This document shows positions 43,505-51,217 of a stretch of DNA of 64,000 bases, piece after piece (positions within the stretch are counted from its first letter, which is position 1; each line of letters starts with the position of its first letter). The stretch lies in assembly GCA_038316995.1 (NCBI GenBank), contig JBBQAZ010000001.1:1-64000 (forward strand), in the 5' to 3' direction. The translations under genes were made by a program, and so were the position numbers. The notes beneath the pieces were generated by a model. The model ran no database searches. It saw only the letters and a list, made by a program, of their open reading frames with translations, and was not told where the DNA came from. The DNA is from JAXHNE01 sp038316995 (GTDB lineage: Bacteria > Patescibacteriota > Saccharimonadia > Saccharimonadales > JAXHNE01).

Positions 43505-43536
43505 AAAAACTCCAGCCGCTCATTGCTGGAGTTTTT
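43505..43536 (-). terminator. groESL intrinsic terminator
   Basis: AAAAACTCCAGC / GCTGGAGTTTTT, a perfect 12-bp stem with an 8-nt loop, about 130 bp after the groEL stop codon. The plus strand also has a long T-run, so it could work both ways. The stretch 43537-43664 holds only short repeats (e.g. CGGATTTATTCCG). Confidence 0.75.
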
Positions 43537-43664
43537 AAAGTTTTTTTTCATTGAACCGAAGTTCTTACGGATTTATTCCGAAAAAACCGCCATAATTCAT
43601 GAAGGACCAATTTATGATTTCACTACGTGACGAGGGAGCCTATTCCGATTCTCTCATGAAAGCC

Positions 43665-45317
43665 CTACATCATTGCGCCCATGCCACCCATGCCAGGGGC
43701 GCCGCCACCAGCTGGAGCTTCTTCTGGAACATCCACCACTAAAGCACCCATGGTCATGCTGGTTCCAGCAATACTGGCTGCATTTTGAATTGCCTCTTTT
43801 GTAACACGCGCTGGGTCAATCACACCAGCAGATTTCATATCTACTAACTTGTTTGGAGAATTTACATCAACGCCCTGCCCTGGCTTAGCCTGTTTTACGA
43901 GCGGTAGCCACTCGTCAGCATTGAGCCCTGCATTTTCCAGTAGTACTCTAAACGGCTGTTCTAGGGCCTTTTTAAGTAGTCCCCGTCCGGCTGCAACTGC
44001 GTCATCATCTGATTTATCGCTAGAAATGCTACTAATCAAATTAATTAGTGTTACGCCTCCACCTGGCACAATTCCTTCGTCCAAAGCTGCTTTTACTGCT
44101 GCAACTGCGTCATCTACGCGAAACTTCTTTTCTTCTATCTCTGTTTCTGTAGCACCGCCAACTTTAATTACGGCAACTTTGCCTTCAAGCGCTGCACGGC
44201 GCTTTTCTAGGTTTTCCTTGTCATATTCGCTGGTTGCGGCCTTAATCTGCTCATTAATTTGTTCAATTCGAGCTTTAACATCACTAACACTTCCAGCACC
44301 TTCGATAATTGTCGTCTCGTCTTTAGTAACAATCACCTTGCGGGCACTTCCAACTACATCTATTTCTACATTTTCAAAGCTCATACCTTGGTCTTCGGAA
44401 ATAACCGTTGCACCAGTCAAAATTGCAATGTCCTGGAGTATTTCCTTGCGGCGATCACCAAATGCCGGGGCCTTCACCGCCACGGTGTTAAATACACCTT
44501 TTAGTCGGTTTAAAATAAGTGTTCCGAGTGCTTCACCTTCAACATCTTCTGCAATCAAAACTAACTCTTTCTTGCCAGTTTGGGCAAGCTTTTCAAGTAG
44601 CGGCAAGAACTCCTGCAAGCTACTAATCTTCATGTCGGTTACGACAATTGCTGGTTTTTCCTGAATTGCTTCCATTCTAGACGTGTCGGTCGCCATATAT
44701 GGGCTTACAAAGCCTCGATCAAAGGTAAAACCTTCAACGACTTCACTCTCTAACTCTAAGCTTTGTCCTTCTTCAACCGTTACCACTCCATCTTTGCCAA
44801 CTTGGTCAATTACATCGGCAATCAACGCACCAATTTCTTTGTCGCCTGCAGAAATTGTAGCCACTTCTGCCACTCGCTGCTTATTGGCTTTAATGTCTTC
44901 CGCCATGCCAGTCAGCTTTGTAATAACGTCATGCGCTGCTGATTCCAGGCCTTTGCGTAGCAACATTGGATTATGTCCGGCTGCTATCAACTTGTTTGCT
45001 TCGTTCAATATATTGTAAGTAAGCACCGTTACGGTTGTTGTTCCGTCACCCGCAACGTCGTTCATTTTGCTAGCTGCTTGCTTGATAAGCTCGGCACCAA
45101 CTTTGTAGCCCAAAGTTTCATCGTCTACATCTGCTAGTTCTACGCCTTTGGCTACAGTCACACCGTCATGAGTAACTGTTGGGCCACCGTAACTTTTGCT
45201 AATAACCACATTACGACCTTTTGGCCCCATCGTTGTTTTCACTGCGTTATATAAAACTTCTGCTCCGGCCAATACTCGGCGCCTTGCGTCGTCATCATAA
45301 AATACTTTCTTAGCCAT
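43665..45317 (-). CDS. groEL: Chaperonin GroEL (Hsp60)
   Basis: 550 residues from ATG 45317; a TTG-led reading 15 nt longer is unlikely because GGAGAG sits properly before this ATG. Folds proteins in a GroES-capped cage using ATP. Motifs: TMGPKGRNVVIS, VAGDGTTTVTVL with the catalytic Asp, AAVEEGI-type AALDEGIVPGGGVTL, and the C-terminal Gly/Met tail GGAPGMGGMGAMM. Second gene of the CIRCE-controlled operon. Confidence 0.98.
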   Translation of the reverse strand: MAKKVFYDDDARRRVLAGAEVLYNAVKTTMGPKGRNVVISKSYGGPTVTHDGVTVAKGVELADVDDETLGYKVGAELIKQAASKMNDVAGDGTTTVTVLTYNILNEANKLIAAGHNPMLLRKGLESAAHDVITKLTGMAEDIKANKQRVAEVATISAGDKEIGALIADVIDQVGKDGVVTVEEGQSLELESEVVEGFTFDRGFVSPYMATDTSRMEAIQEKPAIVVTDMKISSLQEFLPLLEKLAQTGKKELVLIAEDVEGEALGTLILNRLKGVFNTVAVKAPAFGDRRKEILQDIAILTGATVISEDQGMSFENVEIDVVGSARKVIVTKDETTIIEGAGSVSDVKARIEQINEQIKAATSEYDKENLEKRRAALEGKVAVIKVGGATETEIEEKKFRVDDAVAAVKAALDEGIVPGGGVTLINLISSISSDKSDDDAVAAGRGLLKKALEQPFRVLLENAGLNADEWLPLVKQAKPGQGVDVNSPNKLVDMKSAGVIDPARVTKEAIQNAASIAGTSMTMGALVVDVPEEAPAGGGAPGMGGMGAMM

Positions 45318-45369
45318 AATCGTTCTCTCCATTCACTTTAGGTTATAGGTGCTAGGTTTTAGGGTTTTA

Positions 45370-45393
45370 GTTCTAGTCACTAGCCACTAGAAC
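45370..45393 (-). other. groES-groEL intercistronic hairpin
   Basis: GTTCTAGT and ACTAGAAC form a perfect 8-bp stem with an 8-nt loop (CACTAGCC) in the spacer. The spacer is unusually rich in CTAG. It may be a processing or stability element that balances the two proteins. Confidence 0.4.
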
Positions 45394-45400
45394 CTGTCCA

Positions 45401-45694
45401 CTATTTCACTACTGCGTAAATGTTTTCTTCTTTAATAAGCATGTAATCATCCCCATCGTGCTTGATGTCAGTATTACTGTAGCCACCATAAATAATACGG
45501 TCGCCCACTTTCACCCCAATCGGAATATGCTCATTGTCGTCACCAACTCTACCTGGTCCTACAGCCACGACTTTGGCTATTTTTGGCTTTTCCTGTGATT
45601 TTTCTGGAATGTATAGACCGCTTGCAGTTTTGGATGCTGCCTCTTCGGTTTGCGCGACAACGTAGTCGGCTAAGGGCTGAATTTTTGAAGCCAT
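45401..45694 (-). CDS. groES: Co-chaperonin GroES (Hsp10)
   Basis: 97 residues from ATG 45694, with AGGAGGAG 6 nt upstream; the 18 extra in-frame residues upstream are rejected. IQPLADYVVAQTEEAASKTASGLYIPE is the family start with the mobile loop, and YGGYSNTDIKHDGDDYMLIKEENIYAVV the end. It caps GroEL. First gene of the operon controlled by the CIRCE element at 45762-45788. Confidence 0.97.
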   Translation of the reverse strand: MASKIQPLADYVVAQTEEAASKTASGLYIPEKSQEKPKIAKVVAVGPGRVGDDNEHIPIGVKVGDRIIYGGYSNTDIKHDGDDYMLIKEENIYAVVK

Positions 45695-45761
45695 GCTTCT
45701 CCTCCTGTTAATAACTTTTTCTAGAACTAGGATCGATGATTCTCGCAAATAACATCGACCA

Positions 45762-45800
45762 CTAGCACTCTATTATCGCGAGTGCTAATTCTATTGTCAA
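45762..45800 (-). promoter_or_regulatory. groESL promoter with CIRCE (HrcA) operator
   Basis: The CIRCE inverted repeat CTAGCACTC-N9-GAGTGCTAA covers 45762-45788. On the minus strand TTGACA (45795-45800) and GATAAT (45772-45777) are 17 nt apart, and the -10 lies inside the CIRCE spacer. HrcA binding would block the promoter, giving heat-shock control. hrcA itself is not in the window. Confidence 0.92.
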
Positions 45801-45886
45801 GTTTTGCTTTTTATCAGATGTAATTAAAGTTATCGAAAGGGTGGAATGGTGAGATTAGGGAGGGGGGTTAGTAGTTAGAAATGAGG

Positions 45887-45998
45887 GGGTCTCGGGAGGT
45901 GTTCGCCACTTGGGCGACACGCGGCGGCTACTACGCCGGCACACTCTCCCGAGACCCTGTCCTCACCTGTTACCTGCTTCCCCCTAGTCGCAGGTAAC
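45887..45998 (-). other. GC-rich multi-branched inverted-repeat structure
   Basis: A perfect 12-bp outer stem (GGGTCTCGGGAG 45887-45898 / CTCCCGAGACCC 45946-45957) encloses two hairpins: GTGTTCGCC/GGCGACAC (45899-45920) and CGGCG/CGCCG (45922-45938). A separate hairpin GTTACCTGC/GCAGGTAAC (45969-45998, 12-nt loop) lies between it and the stop codon of the 96-aa gene. No U-run follows on either strand, so it does not look like a plain terminator. Far more GC-rich than its surroundings. Confidence 0.6.
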
Positions 45999-46016
45999 GA
46001 TCATGCAACCTGTTGG

Positions 46017-46307
46017 TCAGGCCGACACACGGAGGCGAACCTCATTGTGGTCGATCATATCGGACAGATCGAGGACGGCGTCCTGATCAGCAGTTTTAGC
46101 ACGGCAGTCGTACTTGCACCGACAATCCGATGTGGGCTTAAGTGCCGGAAAATCATCGATTTGATGCGTCAGAGCATCAATCTGCTCTTGCAGTTCTGCT
46201 TCTCGTCGCCTGCGTTCTGCCAACTTGCGTTGCTTCCTGATTGCTCCGGACATCCCCTTGCGGAATCGCTTGGCACCAACAGTCTCTTTTGTACTGACAT
46301 GTGTCAT
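46017..46307 (-). CDS. Hypothetical basic protein with Cys cluster (96 aa)
   Basis: N-terminal half is strongly basic and helical (FRKGMSGAIRKQRKLAERRR), then an acidic coiled stretch, then SDCRCKYDCRAK with three close Cys that could bind metal. The coding sequence is visibly richer in G and C than the neighbours. GGGGAGA 4 nt before the ATG and a 4-nt overlap (ATGA) with the gene upstream support translation. Its 3' end runs into the structured element at 45887-45998. Unknown family; could be acquired. Confidence 0.55.
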   Translation of the reverse strand: MTHVSTKETVGAKRFRKGMSGAIRKQRKLAERRRREAELQEQIDALTHQIDDFPALKPTSDCRCKYDCRAKTADQDAVLDLSDMIDHNEVRLRVSA

Positions 46308-46606
46308 GATTCTCCCCTAGCAATATATTTCATCGGCGTACCGATATAGCTACCCCCTATGGAAGCAAAAAACGTCCTAAACTTACGTTTAAAGGCGCCC
46401 ATTGCTTCCATAGGATAAACTTCCATAATCTCAACGTACAAGACCTGTTTACTAACAGATCTCAAAAATTGTTTAATGAGCGTCGGTGCACCAAATACTA
46501 TAGCGCAGAGCTCTAAATTAAACTTGTAAGCTACTGTACTCTCTCTTTTGTCAAGAATCAAGTCGCTTTGGTTTACAAAACCATAAGAATATATTGCAAA
46601 ATACAC
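46304..46606 (-). CDS. Hypothetical protein (100 aa), GTG start
   Basis: Unrecognised. Residues 30-60 are moderately hydrophobic (LELCAIVFGAPTLIKQFL), the C-terminus is basic and aromatic (AFKRKFRTFFASIGG). It is supported by a TATACA box ending 8 nt before the GTG, which overlaps the -10 of the divergent ATPase gene, and by the ATGA coupling to the 96-aa gene. No similarity is known to me, so this may be a small accessory factor or a chance reading frame. Confidence 0.45.
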   Translation of the reverse strand: MYFAIYSYGFVNQSDLILDKRESTVAYKFNLELCAIVFGAPTLIKQFLRSVSKQVLYVEIMEVYPMEAMGAFKRKFRTFFASIGGSYIGTPMKYIARGES

Positions 46607-46622
46607 GTTTTTAGTGTATAAT
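46594..46622. promoter_or_regulatory. Divergent promoter between the 100-aa gene and the VirD4-like ATPase
   Basis: Plus strand: TTGCAA (46594-46599), 17 nt, TATAAT (46617-46622), 8 nt, ATG. Minus strand: TATACA (46615-46620 complement), 8 nt, GTG. The two -10 boxes overlap, the same arrangement as at 28319 and 52828. Confidence 0.6.
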
Positions 46623-46630
46623 CAACGCTG

Positions 46631-49393
46631 ATGCCACAAAATATCACCCCTGAAGGCACTGTACTACTCCTCCAGGTGCCGCGAACAAACGAAAAAAAAG
46701 AGCTTGCCGCAGAGCAAATGCTTGCTTCCTTGCACGGCTTGCTTTACAGGGGTAAAAACGGATTATTTAGCAAAAGCAACCGCGAACACATTAGTTTTGA
46801 AATAGCGGTCAAAAACAAACGAATCGGCTTTTATGTATGGGTGCCATCATCACTTAAAAACTTTGTTATTGAACAAATATACGCTCAGTACCCAACCGTG
46901 CACATTTCAGAGGTAGAGGATTATGCGGACTTAAGCGTCAACACTTCCCCAACTCGTATGACAGCCGAACTTAAGCTCACCTCCCCACAACAGCTCCCAA
47001 TCAAGACTTTCCCTAGCTTTGAGGTAGATCCACTTGCAGCAATTACCGCTACGTTGGCCCAGTTTACAGAGCACGAAGAAGCTTGGATTCAGGTAATTGT
47101 ACGCCCGGCCGGGGACAGTTGGCACAAAGCTAGCGAACGCTACATTGCAACCATGAAAGGTAGTGGCAGTGGCGGACTAACAAAGGCTCTTTGGACGCCT
47201 CCAGAAGGGTCAACACAGCCAAAACTAGCCGAACACCAGACAGCTCGTATTTCTGCGGCAGAAACAAAAGCCCAAAAACTTGGTTACGATGTTTGTGTAC
47301 GCATAGTTTACGCTGGGCAATCGTCCGAGGCCGAGGCAAAAATGCGTCTGCAATCAATCATTGCTAGTTATAAACAGTTTAATTCAACGTACCTAAACGG
47401 CTTTGCCTCGCGCTTCATAGACACGAAACCGGCGCATATTGAGGCTTTTTCAGAAAGAAAACTCACAAACAGCTACGTGTGTAACATCGAAGAAGTCGCC
47501 AGCTTATTCCACCTGCCGCACACCAATGTAGAAACCCCAAACATTCTTTGGGCAAACGCCGCAACAGCCGAACCACCAGCCAATCTACCGCTGGTTGAAG
47601 GCGCAATAAAAGACACAATTAGCCCTATGGCCGTAACTAACTTCCGCGGCCACAACACCCCGTTTGGAATCAACCGCAGCGACCGTAGCAGACACATGTA
47701 CATCATCGGTCAAACTGGTGTTGGTAAATCCGCCTTGCTTGAAATCCTGACAATCGCAGACATCCACAGCCCATACGGTTTTGCCGTAATCGATCCGCAC
47801 GGTGATTACGCAGTTAATATCCTAAAACGTATTCCACGAGAGCGCGTCAAGGACGTTATTTATTTCAACCCTGCCGATACTGACTTCCCGATTGCCTTTA
47901 ATCCTATGGAAGTTACCGACCCCAAACTAAAAACCCACACCGCATCAGAGCTGATTGGCGTATTAAAGCGCATGTTTGAGTCATGGGGACCACGTCTTGA
48001 ATATATTTTGCGCTACAGCTTGCTAGCATTACTTGATTATCCAGACTCAACTATGTTGGACATTACCCGAATTTTGACGGATAAAAAGTTCCGCGACGAA
48101 GTCCTCACCTATGTTGAAGACCCAGTTGTACGCAACTTCTGGGAAGTTGAATTTGCCAGCTGGAACGCTAAATTCCAGGCAGAAGCCGTAGCACCGGTAC
48201 TCAACAAAGTTGGTGCATTTACCGCAAACCCAGTGGTCAGAAACGTTATTGGACAACCAAAAAGTAGCTTTAACATCCGCAAAATAATGGATGACCGCAA
48301 AATTTTGATAGTAAACCTTACTCGTGGATTAATTGGTGAAGACAATGCCAGCCTACTTGGAGCGCTTTTGGTAACCAAAATACAGATGGCCGCCATGAGC
48401 CGTGCCGACATGGAACTAGAAGAGCGCGTACCGTTTTATCTCTATGTGGACGAATTCCAAAACTTTGCCACCGACAGCTTTGCAACAATTTTATCCGAAG
48501 CACGTAAATATGCACTAAATTTAACAGTTGCCAACCAGTACACCGCCCAGATGAGCCAAGAAGTTAAAGATGCAGTCTTTGGCAACGTAGGATCAATCGT
48601 CACTTTCCGCACCAGCGCCGACGATGCCCGCACAATGACCAAATACTTTGAACCGCATTTTACAGATCATGACATTGTTCACATGCATAACCGCGACACG
48701 GCTATAAGTATGATTATCGAGGGCGAAAAAGTTCCTGCTTTTTCTGCCGCTACCCTGCCGCTGCCAGAATTTGGAGAAAACTTTTCCAAAACAATCATTG
48801 ATAACACTCGGGAGCAATTTGCAGCCAACCGCTCCGACATTGAAGCCTATATGAACGATCGCTACGGCAAGGAAATAAAAAAGCTCAGTGGCGATAAAAA
48901 CTCCTTCCCAAAACTAAAGCTTGAGCCAAAAACAGAAGTTGAGAATAATACTGATAAAAACCCGGTTAAAATCAGTAAAGAATCTGAAACCACGGCTTCC
49001 ACTACTCCAGAAAATAAGCATGAAAAAGAGCCTCAAACCACGCCAGCTGCCAATACCGATCCAAAAACTAGTGCAAAAGGTTTGATTAGGCTTGCAACCA
49101 AGACAGATTCAACAGATAAGATAGTGGAATCTCAGCCATCAGCTGAAAGCGCAGAAGAAAAGCCAAAGAAAAAACGCCGCAGACGACGACGCAAGTCTAA
49201 ATCAGTGGAAACGCCTCAAGAAGTTTCTAATATATCAGCAGAGAAAAAACCCGAACCAAATAAGCAAAAACCTACCAAGAAGGCAGAAGCTCAATTAAAA
49301 ACCCCAATTGCCTTACCAAAACCAAAAACCGACACCATGGTTGTCCCTAAAAACGGCGAACAATCCGACGAAACAATCATTGACCTCCGCTAG
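46631..49393 (+). CDS. VirD4/TraG-like (DUF87-type) ATPase, type IV secretion or conjugation related
   Basis: 920 residues. An N-terminal ~300-residue region of unknown fold is followed by a FtsK/VirD4-type ATPase: Walker A IIGQTGVGKSALLEI (about 356-370), FAVIDPHGDYAVNIL, Walker B FYLYVDEFQNFA (about 601-612) and a conserved VANQYTAQM sensor segment. Residues 750-920 are disordered and charged with the basic tract KKKRRRRRRKSK near 845. No membrane helix is evident, so it would be recruited to a membrane partner. Such ATPases are widespread in CPR genomes near type IV pilus/T4SS genes; no other T4SS gene is in the window. Leaderless start. Confidence 0.82.
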   Translation: MPQNITPEGTVLLLQVPRTNEKKELAAEQMLASLHGLLYRGKNGLFSKSNREHISFEIAVKNKRIGFYVWVPSSLKNFVIEQIYAQYPTVHISEVEDYADLSVNTSPTRMTAELKLTSPQQLPIKTFPSFEVDPLAAITATLAQFTEHEEAWIQVIVRPAGDSWHKASERYIATMKGSGSGGLTKALWTPPEGSTQPKLAEHQTARISAAETKAQKLGYDVCVRIVYAGQSSEAEAKMRLQSIIASYKQFNSTYLNGFASRFIDTKPAHIEAFSERKLTNSYVCNIEEVASLFHLPHTNVETPNILWANAATAEPPANLPLVEGAIKDTISPMAVTNFRGHNTPFGINRSDRSRHMYIIGQTGVGKSALLEILTIADIHSPYGFAVIDPHGDYAVNILKRIPRERVKDVIYFNPADTDFPIAFNPMEVTDPKLKTHTASELIGVLKRMFESWGPRLEYILRYSLLALLDYPDSTMLDITRILTDKKFRDEVLTYVEDPVVRNFWEVEFASWNAKFQAEAVAPVLNKVGAFTANPVVRNVIGQPKSSFNIRKIMDDRKILIVNLTRGLIGEDNASLLGALLVTKIQMAAMSRADMELEERVPFYLYVDEFQNFATDSFATILSEARKYALNLTVANQYTAQMSQEVKDAVFGNVGSIVTFRTSADDARTMTKYFEPHFTDHDIVHMHNRDTAISMIIEGEKVPAFSAATLPLPEFGENFSKTIIDNTREQFAANRSDIEAYMNDRYGKEIKKLSGDKNSFPKLKLEPKTEVENNTDKNPVKISKESETTASTTPENKHEKEPQTTPAANTDPKTSAKGLIRLATKTDSTDKIVESQPSAESAEEKPKKKRRRRRRKSKSVETPQEVSNISAEKKPEPNKQKPTKKAEAQLKTPIALPKPKTDTMVVPKNGEQSDETIIDLR

Positions 49394-49441
49394 CGAAGGT
49401 CAATAGCCCTGACAGGTTGTTACTTATATAGCAACCTATTT
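49379..49441 (+). terminator. 3' hairpins of the VirD4-like gene
   Basis: A 26-bp imperfect palindrome (ATTGACCT...AGGTCAAT, 49379-49404) spans the stop codon. It is followed by AGGTTGTTA/TAGCAACCT (49414-49422 / 49429-49437) and ATTTTG. The second hairpin is the better terminator candidate. Confidence 0.55.
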
Positions 49442-49544
49442 TGATAATAGTTTTCTAATGAAAACTTTGTCGATGTAAGCATTTAGTACACCAGTTAAAG
49501 ACAGTCTATTTAAACTTATGCAAACCGACTAATACAGGCTGCTT

Positions 49545-50132
49545 TTAAGCGGCCTCTGTTGATTCGCCGTTTAGTTGGCGCCGAAGTTCAAACATTTCAA
49601 GCTCTGCTACAAAGTATTCTGGGTTAAAGTCTGCTTCGTGCTGTAGTCCCACAATACCTGTGACTCTGTCGGCAGTAACAATAGGATCAACATCATCTGT
49701 ATACCATCCAAATACATTATTGCTAAGAATGAAATCCCCTATCAGCTCACCCTCTTCATTAAAGTCAGATATGAATACATAATTTGAGTCAACGCTCTCA
49801 AGATTGTCATCTATAGAGGCGAAACGCAGTTCACGTTTTGCCACAAATGACTGCTCAAGACGTTTTGGAACTAGAATAACTCTGTCATGGATAAACTTGT
49901 ACGCGTCGTTTCCATGTGAACGCATCACAAATTTTCTGGTGCGAGCGTGAATATCTCCTACTCCATTTAGAGCGGCATCAGAATCAACAGCTTCTTGTAG
50001 TTTTTCTAAAGTTGCTTGAAGCGCCACAGATAGGTTAACTGGCTCGCTATCTAATAAACTACGAAAATCTGCTTCATCGGATTGATTAAAGCGTTCAAAG
50101 TCACCGTTAGATGGATGTGTTTCTCGAGGCAT
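49545..50132 (-). CDS. Hypothetical protein (195 aa)
   Basis: Soluble and acidic, without a signal or membrane segment. It looks like an N-terminal helical part (to about residue 65) and a beta-rich C-terminal part (NYVFISDFNEEGELIGDFIL, then VTADRVTGIVGLQHEADFN). No family recognised. ATG 50132 is chosen over the ATG 9 nt upstream, because TAGAAT (50142-50147) ends 9 nt before it and directly abuts the earlier ATG. A hairpin overlaps its stop codon. Confidence 0.68.
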   Translation of the reverse strand: MPRETHPSNGDFERFNQSDEADFRSLLDSEPVNLSVALQATLEKLQEAVDSDAALNGVGDIHARTRKFVMRSHGNDAYKFIHDRVILVPKRLEQSFVAKRELRFASIDDNLESVDSNYVFISDFNEEGELIGDFILSNNVFGWYTDDVDPIVTADRVTGIVGLQHEADFNPEYFVAELEMFELRRQLNGESTEAA

Positions 50133-50182
50133 AATGTCCATATTCTAACATTTTGCACAACACTTAGTCAACTTAAAAAACA

Positions 50183-50212
50183 TTTGACACTCTTTGTCAA
50201 AAGGAGTATCTT
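50183..50212 (+). promoter_or_regulatory. Promoter with palindromic operator for the 134-aa gene
   Basis: TTGACA (50184-50189), 17 nt, TATCTT (50207-50212). A perfect inverted repeat TTTGACA-CTCTT-TGTCAAA (50183-50201) covers the -35 box, as a repressor site would. Confidence 0.55.
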
Positions 50213-50247
50213 CAAATAGTCCATAATGGCAATCAAAAGGGGTAACG

Positions 50248-50652
50248 GTGGAATCGAGCTCGAAAGAGATCGACACAGAAACACTCATTGTTGGGAACAA
50301 CGGTGAATGCGTGTCCGAGACTGGGCACACGCGCATCAAGATCTGGTGTGAGGCCGAGCCCACGCTTACCTTCACCAACTTTCTCGGCGCTGTCACTGAC
50401 GGCATCGAGAATCTGGAGACAGTGCTCAAAAGCAAGCTCCCGGGAGCGCGCTACGAACTGGTCTTCCCTCCACACTTGGAGGATTTGCACCGCATGCACG
50501 GTATCGCCTCGCAGTTCATCCTTGAGGTGAACAGTCGACTTCGTGTCCAGAATGACACGATGTTGAGAAGATTTCTTTACCCAGGCGAAGACAGCGGGAT
50601 GGCCGAACCCTCCGAAGTCGGTGCATATGGCAACTACGACCGCGATCGCTGA
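50248..50652 (+). CDS. Hypothetical GC-rich-coded protein (134 aa)
   Basis: Soluble; an N-terminal beta-rich part (TRIKIWCEAEPTLTFTNFLG) then helices (LEDLHRMHGIASQFILEVN) and a short flexible tail ending YGNYDRDR. No family recognised. GTG start with AAGGGG 6 nt upstream. Base use is clearly more GC-rich than the genes around it, similar to the 96-aa gene at 46017, which suggests transfer or strong selection. It has a palindromic operator in its promoter and a long structured 3' UTR. Confidence 0.6.
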   Translation: MESSSKEIDTETLIVGNNGECVSETGHTRIKIWCEAEPTLTFTNFLGAVTDGIENLETVLKSKLPGARYELVFPPHLEDLHRMHGIASQFILEVNSRLRVQNDTMLRRFLYPGEDSGMAEPSEVGAYGNYDRDR

Positions 50653-50664
50653 TTAACCAGGACG

Positions 50665-50790
50665 CCCGGACGGGAGATGCACAACTACGTTGCAACATCC
50701 CCGTCCGGGTTCTGGGCAAGGTTTAGTAACCAACAAGAATGTTGTAGGCACATTTGCCTCCATTACTTAACTAATTACTAAACCTCGCCC
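50665..50790 (+). ncRNA. Structured 3' UTR: GC-rich hairpin plus multi-branched element
   Basis: First a hairpin CCCGGACGGG(A)GATG / CATCCCCGTCCGGG (50665-50679 / 50696-50709) with an inner CAAC/GTTG stem. Then an outer stem of 4+11 bp with one mismatch (GGGC-A-AGGTTTAGTAA 50714-50729 / TTACTAAACCT-C-GCCC 50775-50790) enclosing CAACA-AGAA-TGTTG (50731-50744) and AGGCA-CATT-TGCCT (50746-50759). It lies between the stop codon and a strong terminator, so it is transcribed with the 134-aa gene or forms a separate small RNA. Confidence 0.5.
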
Positions 50791-50806
50791 TTCAACCACG
50801 TAAACT

Positions 50807-50836
50807 AAAACACCCCATTCCAGGGGTGTTTTTTAA
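50807..50836. terminator. Intrinsic terminator
   Basis: AAAACACCCC / GGGGTGTTTT, a 10-bp stem with a 6-nt loop, followed by more T residues. It ends the 134-aa gene's transcript and can also serve the convergent gene ending at 50860. Confidence 0.85.
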
Positions 50837-50859
50837 TGGACTTGAATTGGAGAAAATAT

Positions 50860-51129
50860 TTAGCGTTGGCCACCATCATAGGGGCCGGAAGGCTCTTCAC
50901 CATTTTCTTGAGATTTCTCAATCTCTTCTTTAGATGCAAAAGTGCCATCAGGAAGCTCCTGGGTCTCAATTGGTGTCGAGCCAAGTAATTCTGCACGTTC
51001 TGCATCTATTTCTGCTTTCCACTCTTCTACTGTTGTTTGATCTTCTGCCGAAGTAGCAACCGCACCTAGCTCATCAACTATCTTTGACGCTTCTGGCTTG
51101 TCTTCAATTGTTGGAATTATACTTTCCAT
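50860..51129 (-). CDS. Small acidic hypothetical protein (89 aa)
   Basis: Strongly acidic (many Glu/Asp), helical, no membrane segment; ends in a Gly/Pro-rich tail (GEEPSGPYDGGQR). Unknown function. ATG 51129 is chosen because AAGGATAAAGAA lies properly before it; the longer upstream reading has no such site. A consensus promoter with an inverted-repeat operator lies at 51177-51209. Confidence 0.62.
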   Translation of the reverse strand: MESIIPTIEDKPEASKIVDELGAVATSAEDQTTVEEWKAEIDAERAELLGSTPIETQELPDGTFASKEEIEKSQENGEEPSGPYDGGQR

Positions 51130-51176
51130 TTCTTTATCCTTTTGTTTACTTTTTATTTTATTTATTAAACAATACA

Positions 51177-51209
51177 ATAATAGCAAATATTGTACATTTT
51201 GTCAATATT
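51177..51209 (-). promoter_or_regulatory. Consensus promoter with inverted-repeat operator
   Basis: Minus strand TTGACA (51200-51205), 17 nt, TATTAT (51177-51182). AATATTG (51186-51192) and CAATATT (51203-51209) form a 7-bp inverted repeat covering the spacer and -35. It drives the 89-aa acidic protein gene ending at 50860. Confidence 0.65.
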
Positions 51210-51217
51210 GTTTATGT

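Noticed and set aside
43849..44664. 271-aa open frame antisense to groEL
   Set aside because: It is a shadow of a well-conserved gene: Ser/Thr/Pro-rich translation and no start signals or promoter of its own.
45887..45998. Integron attC site or cassette
   Set aside because: The inverted repeats lack the RYYYAAC...GTTRRRY core boxes and no integrase is present.
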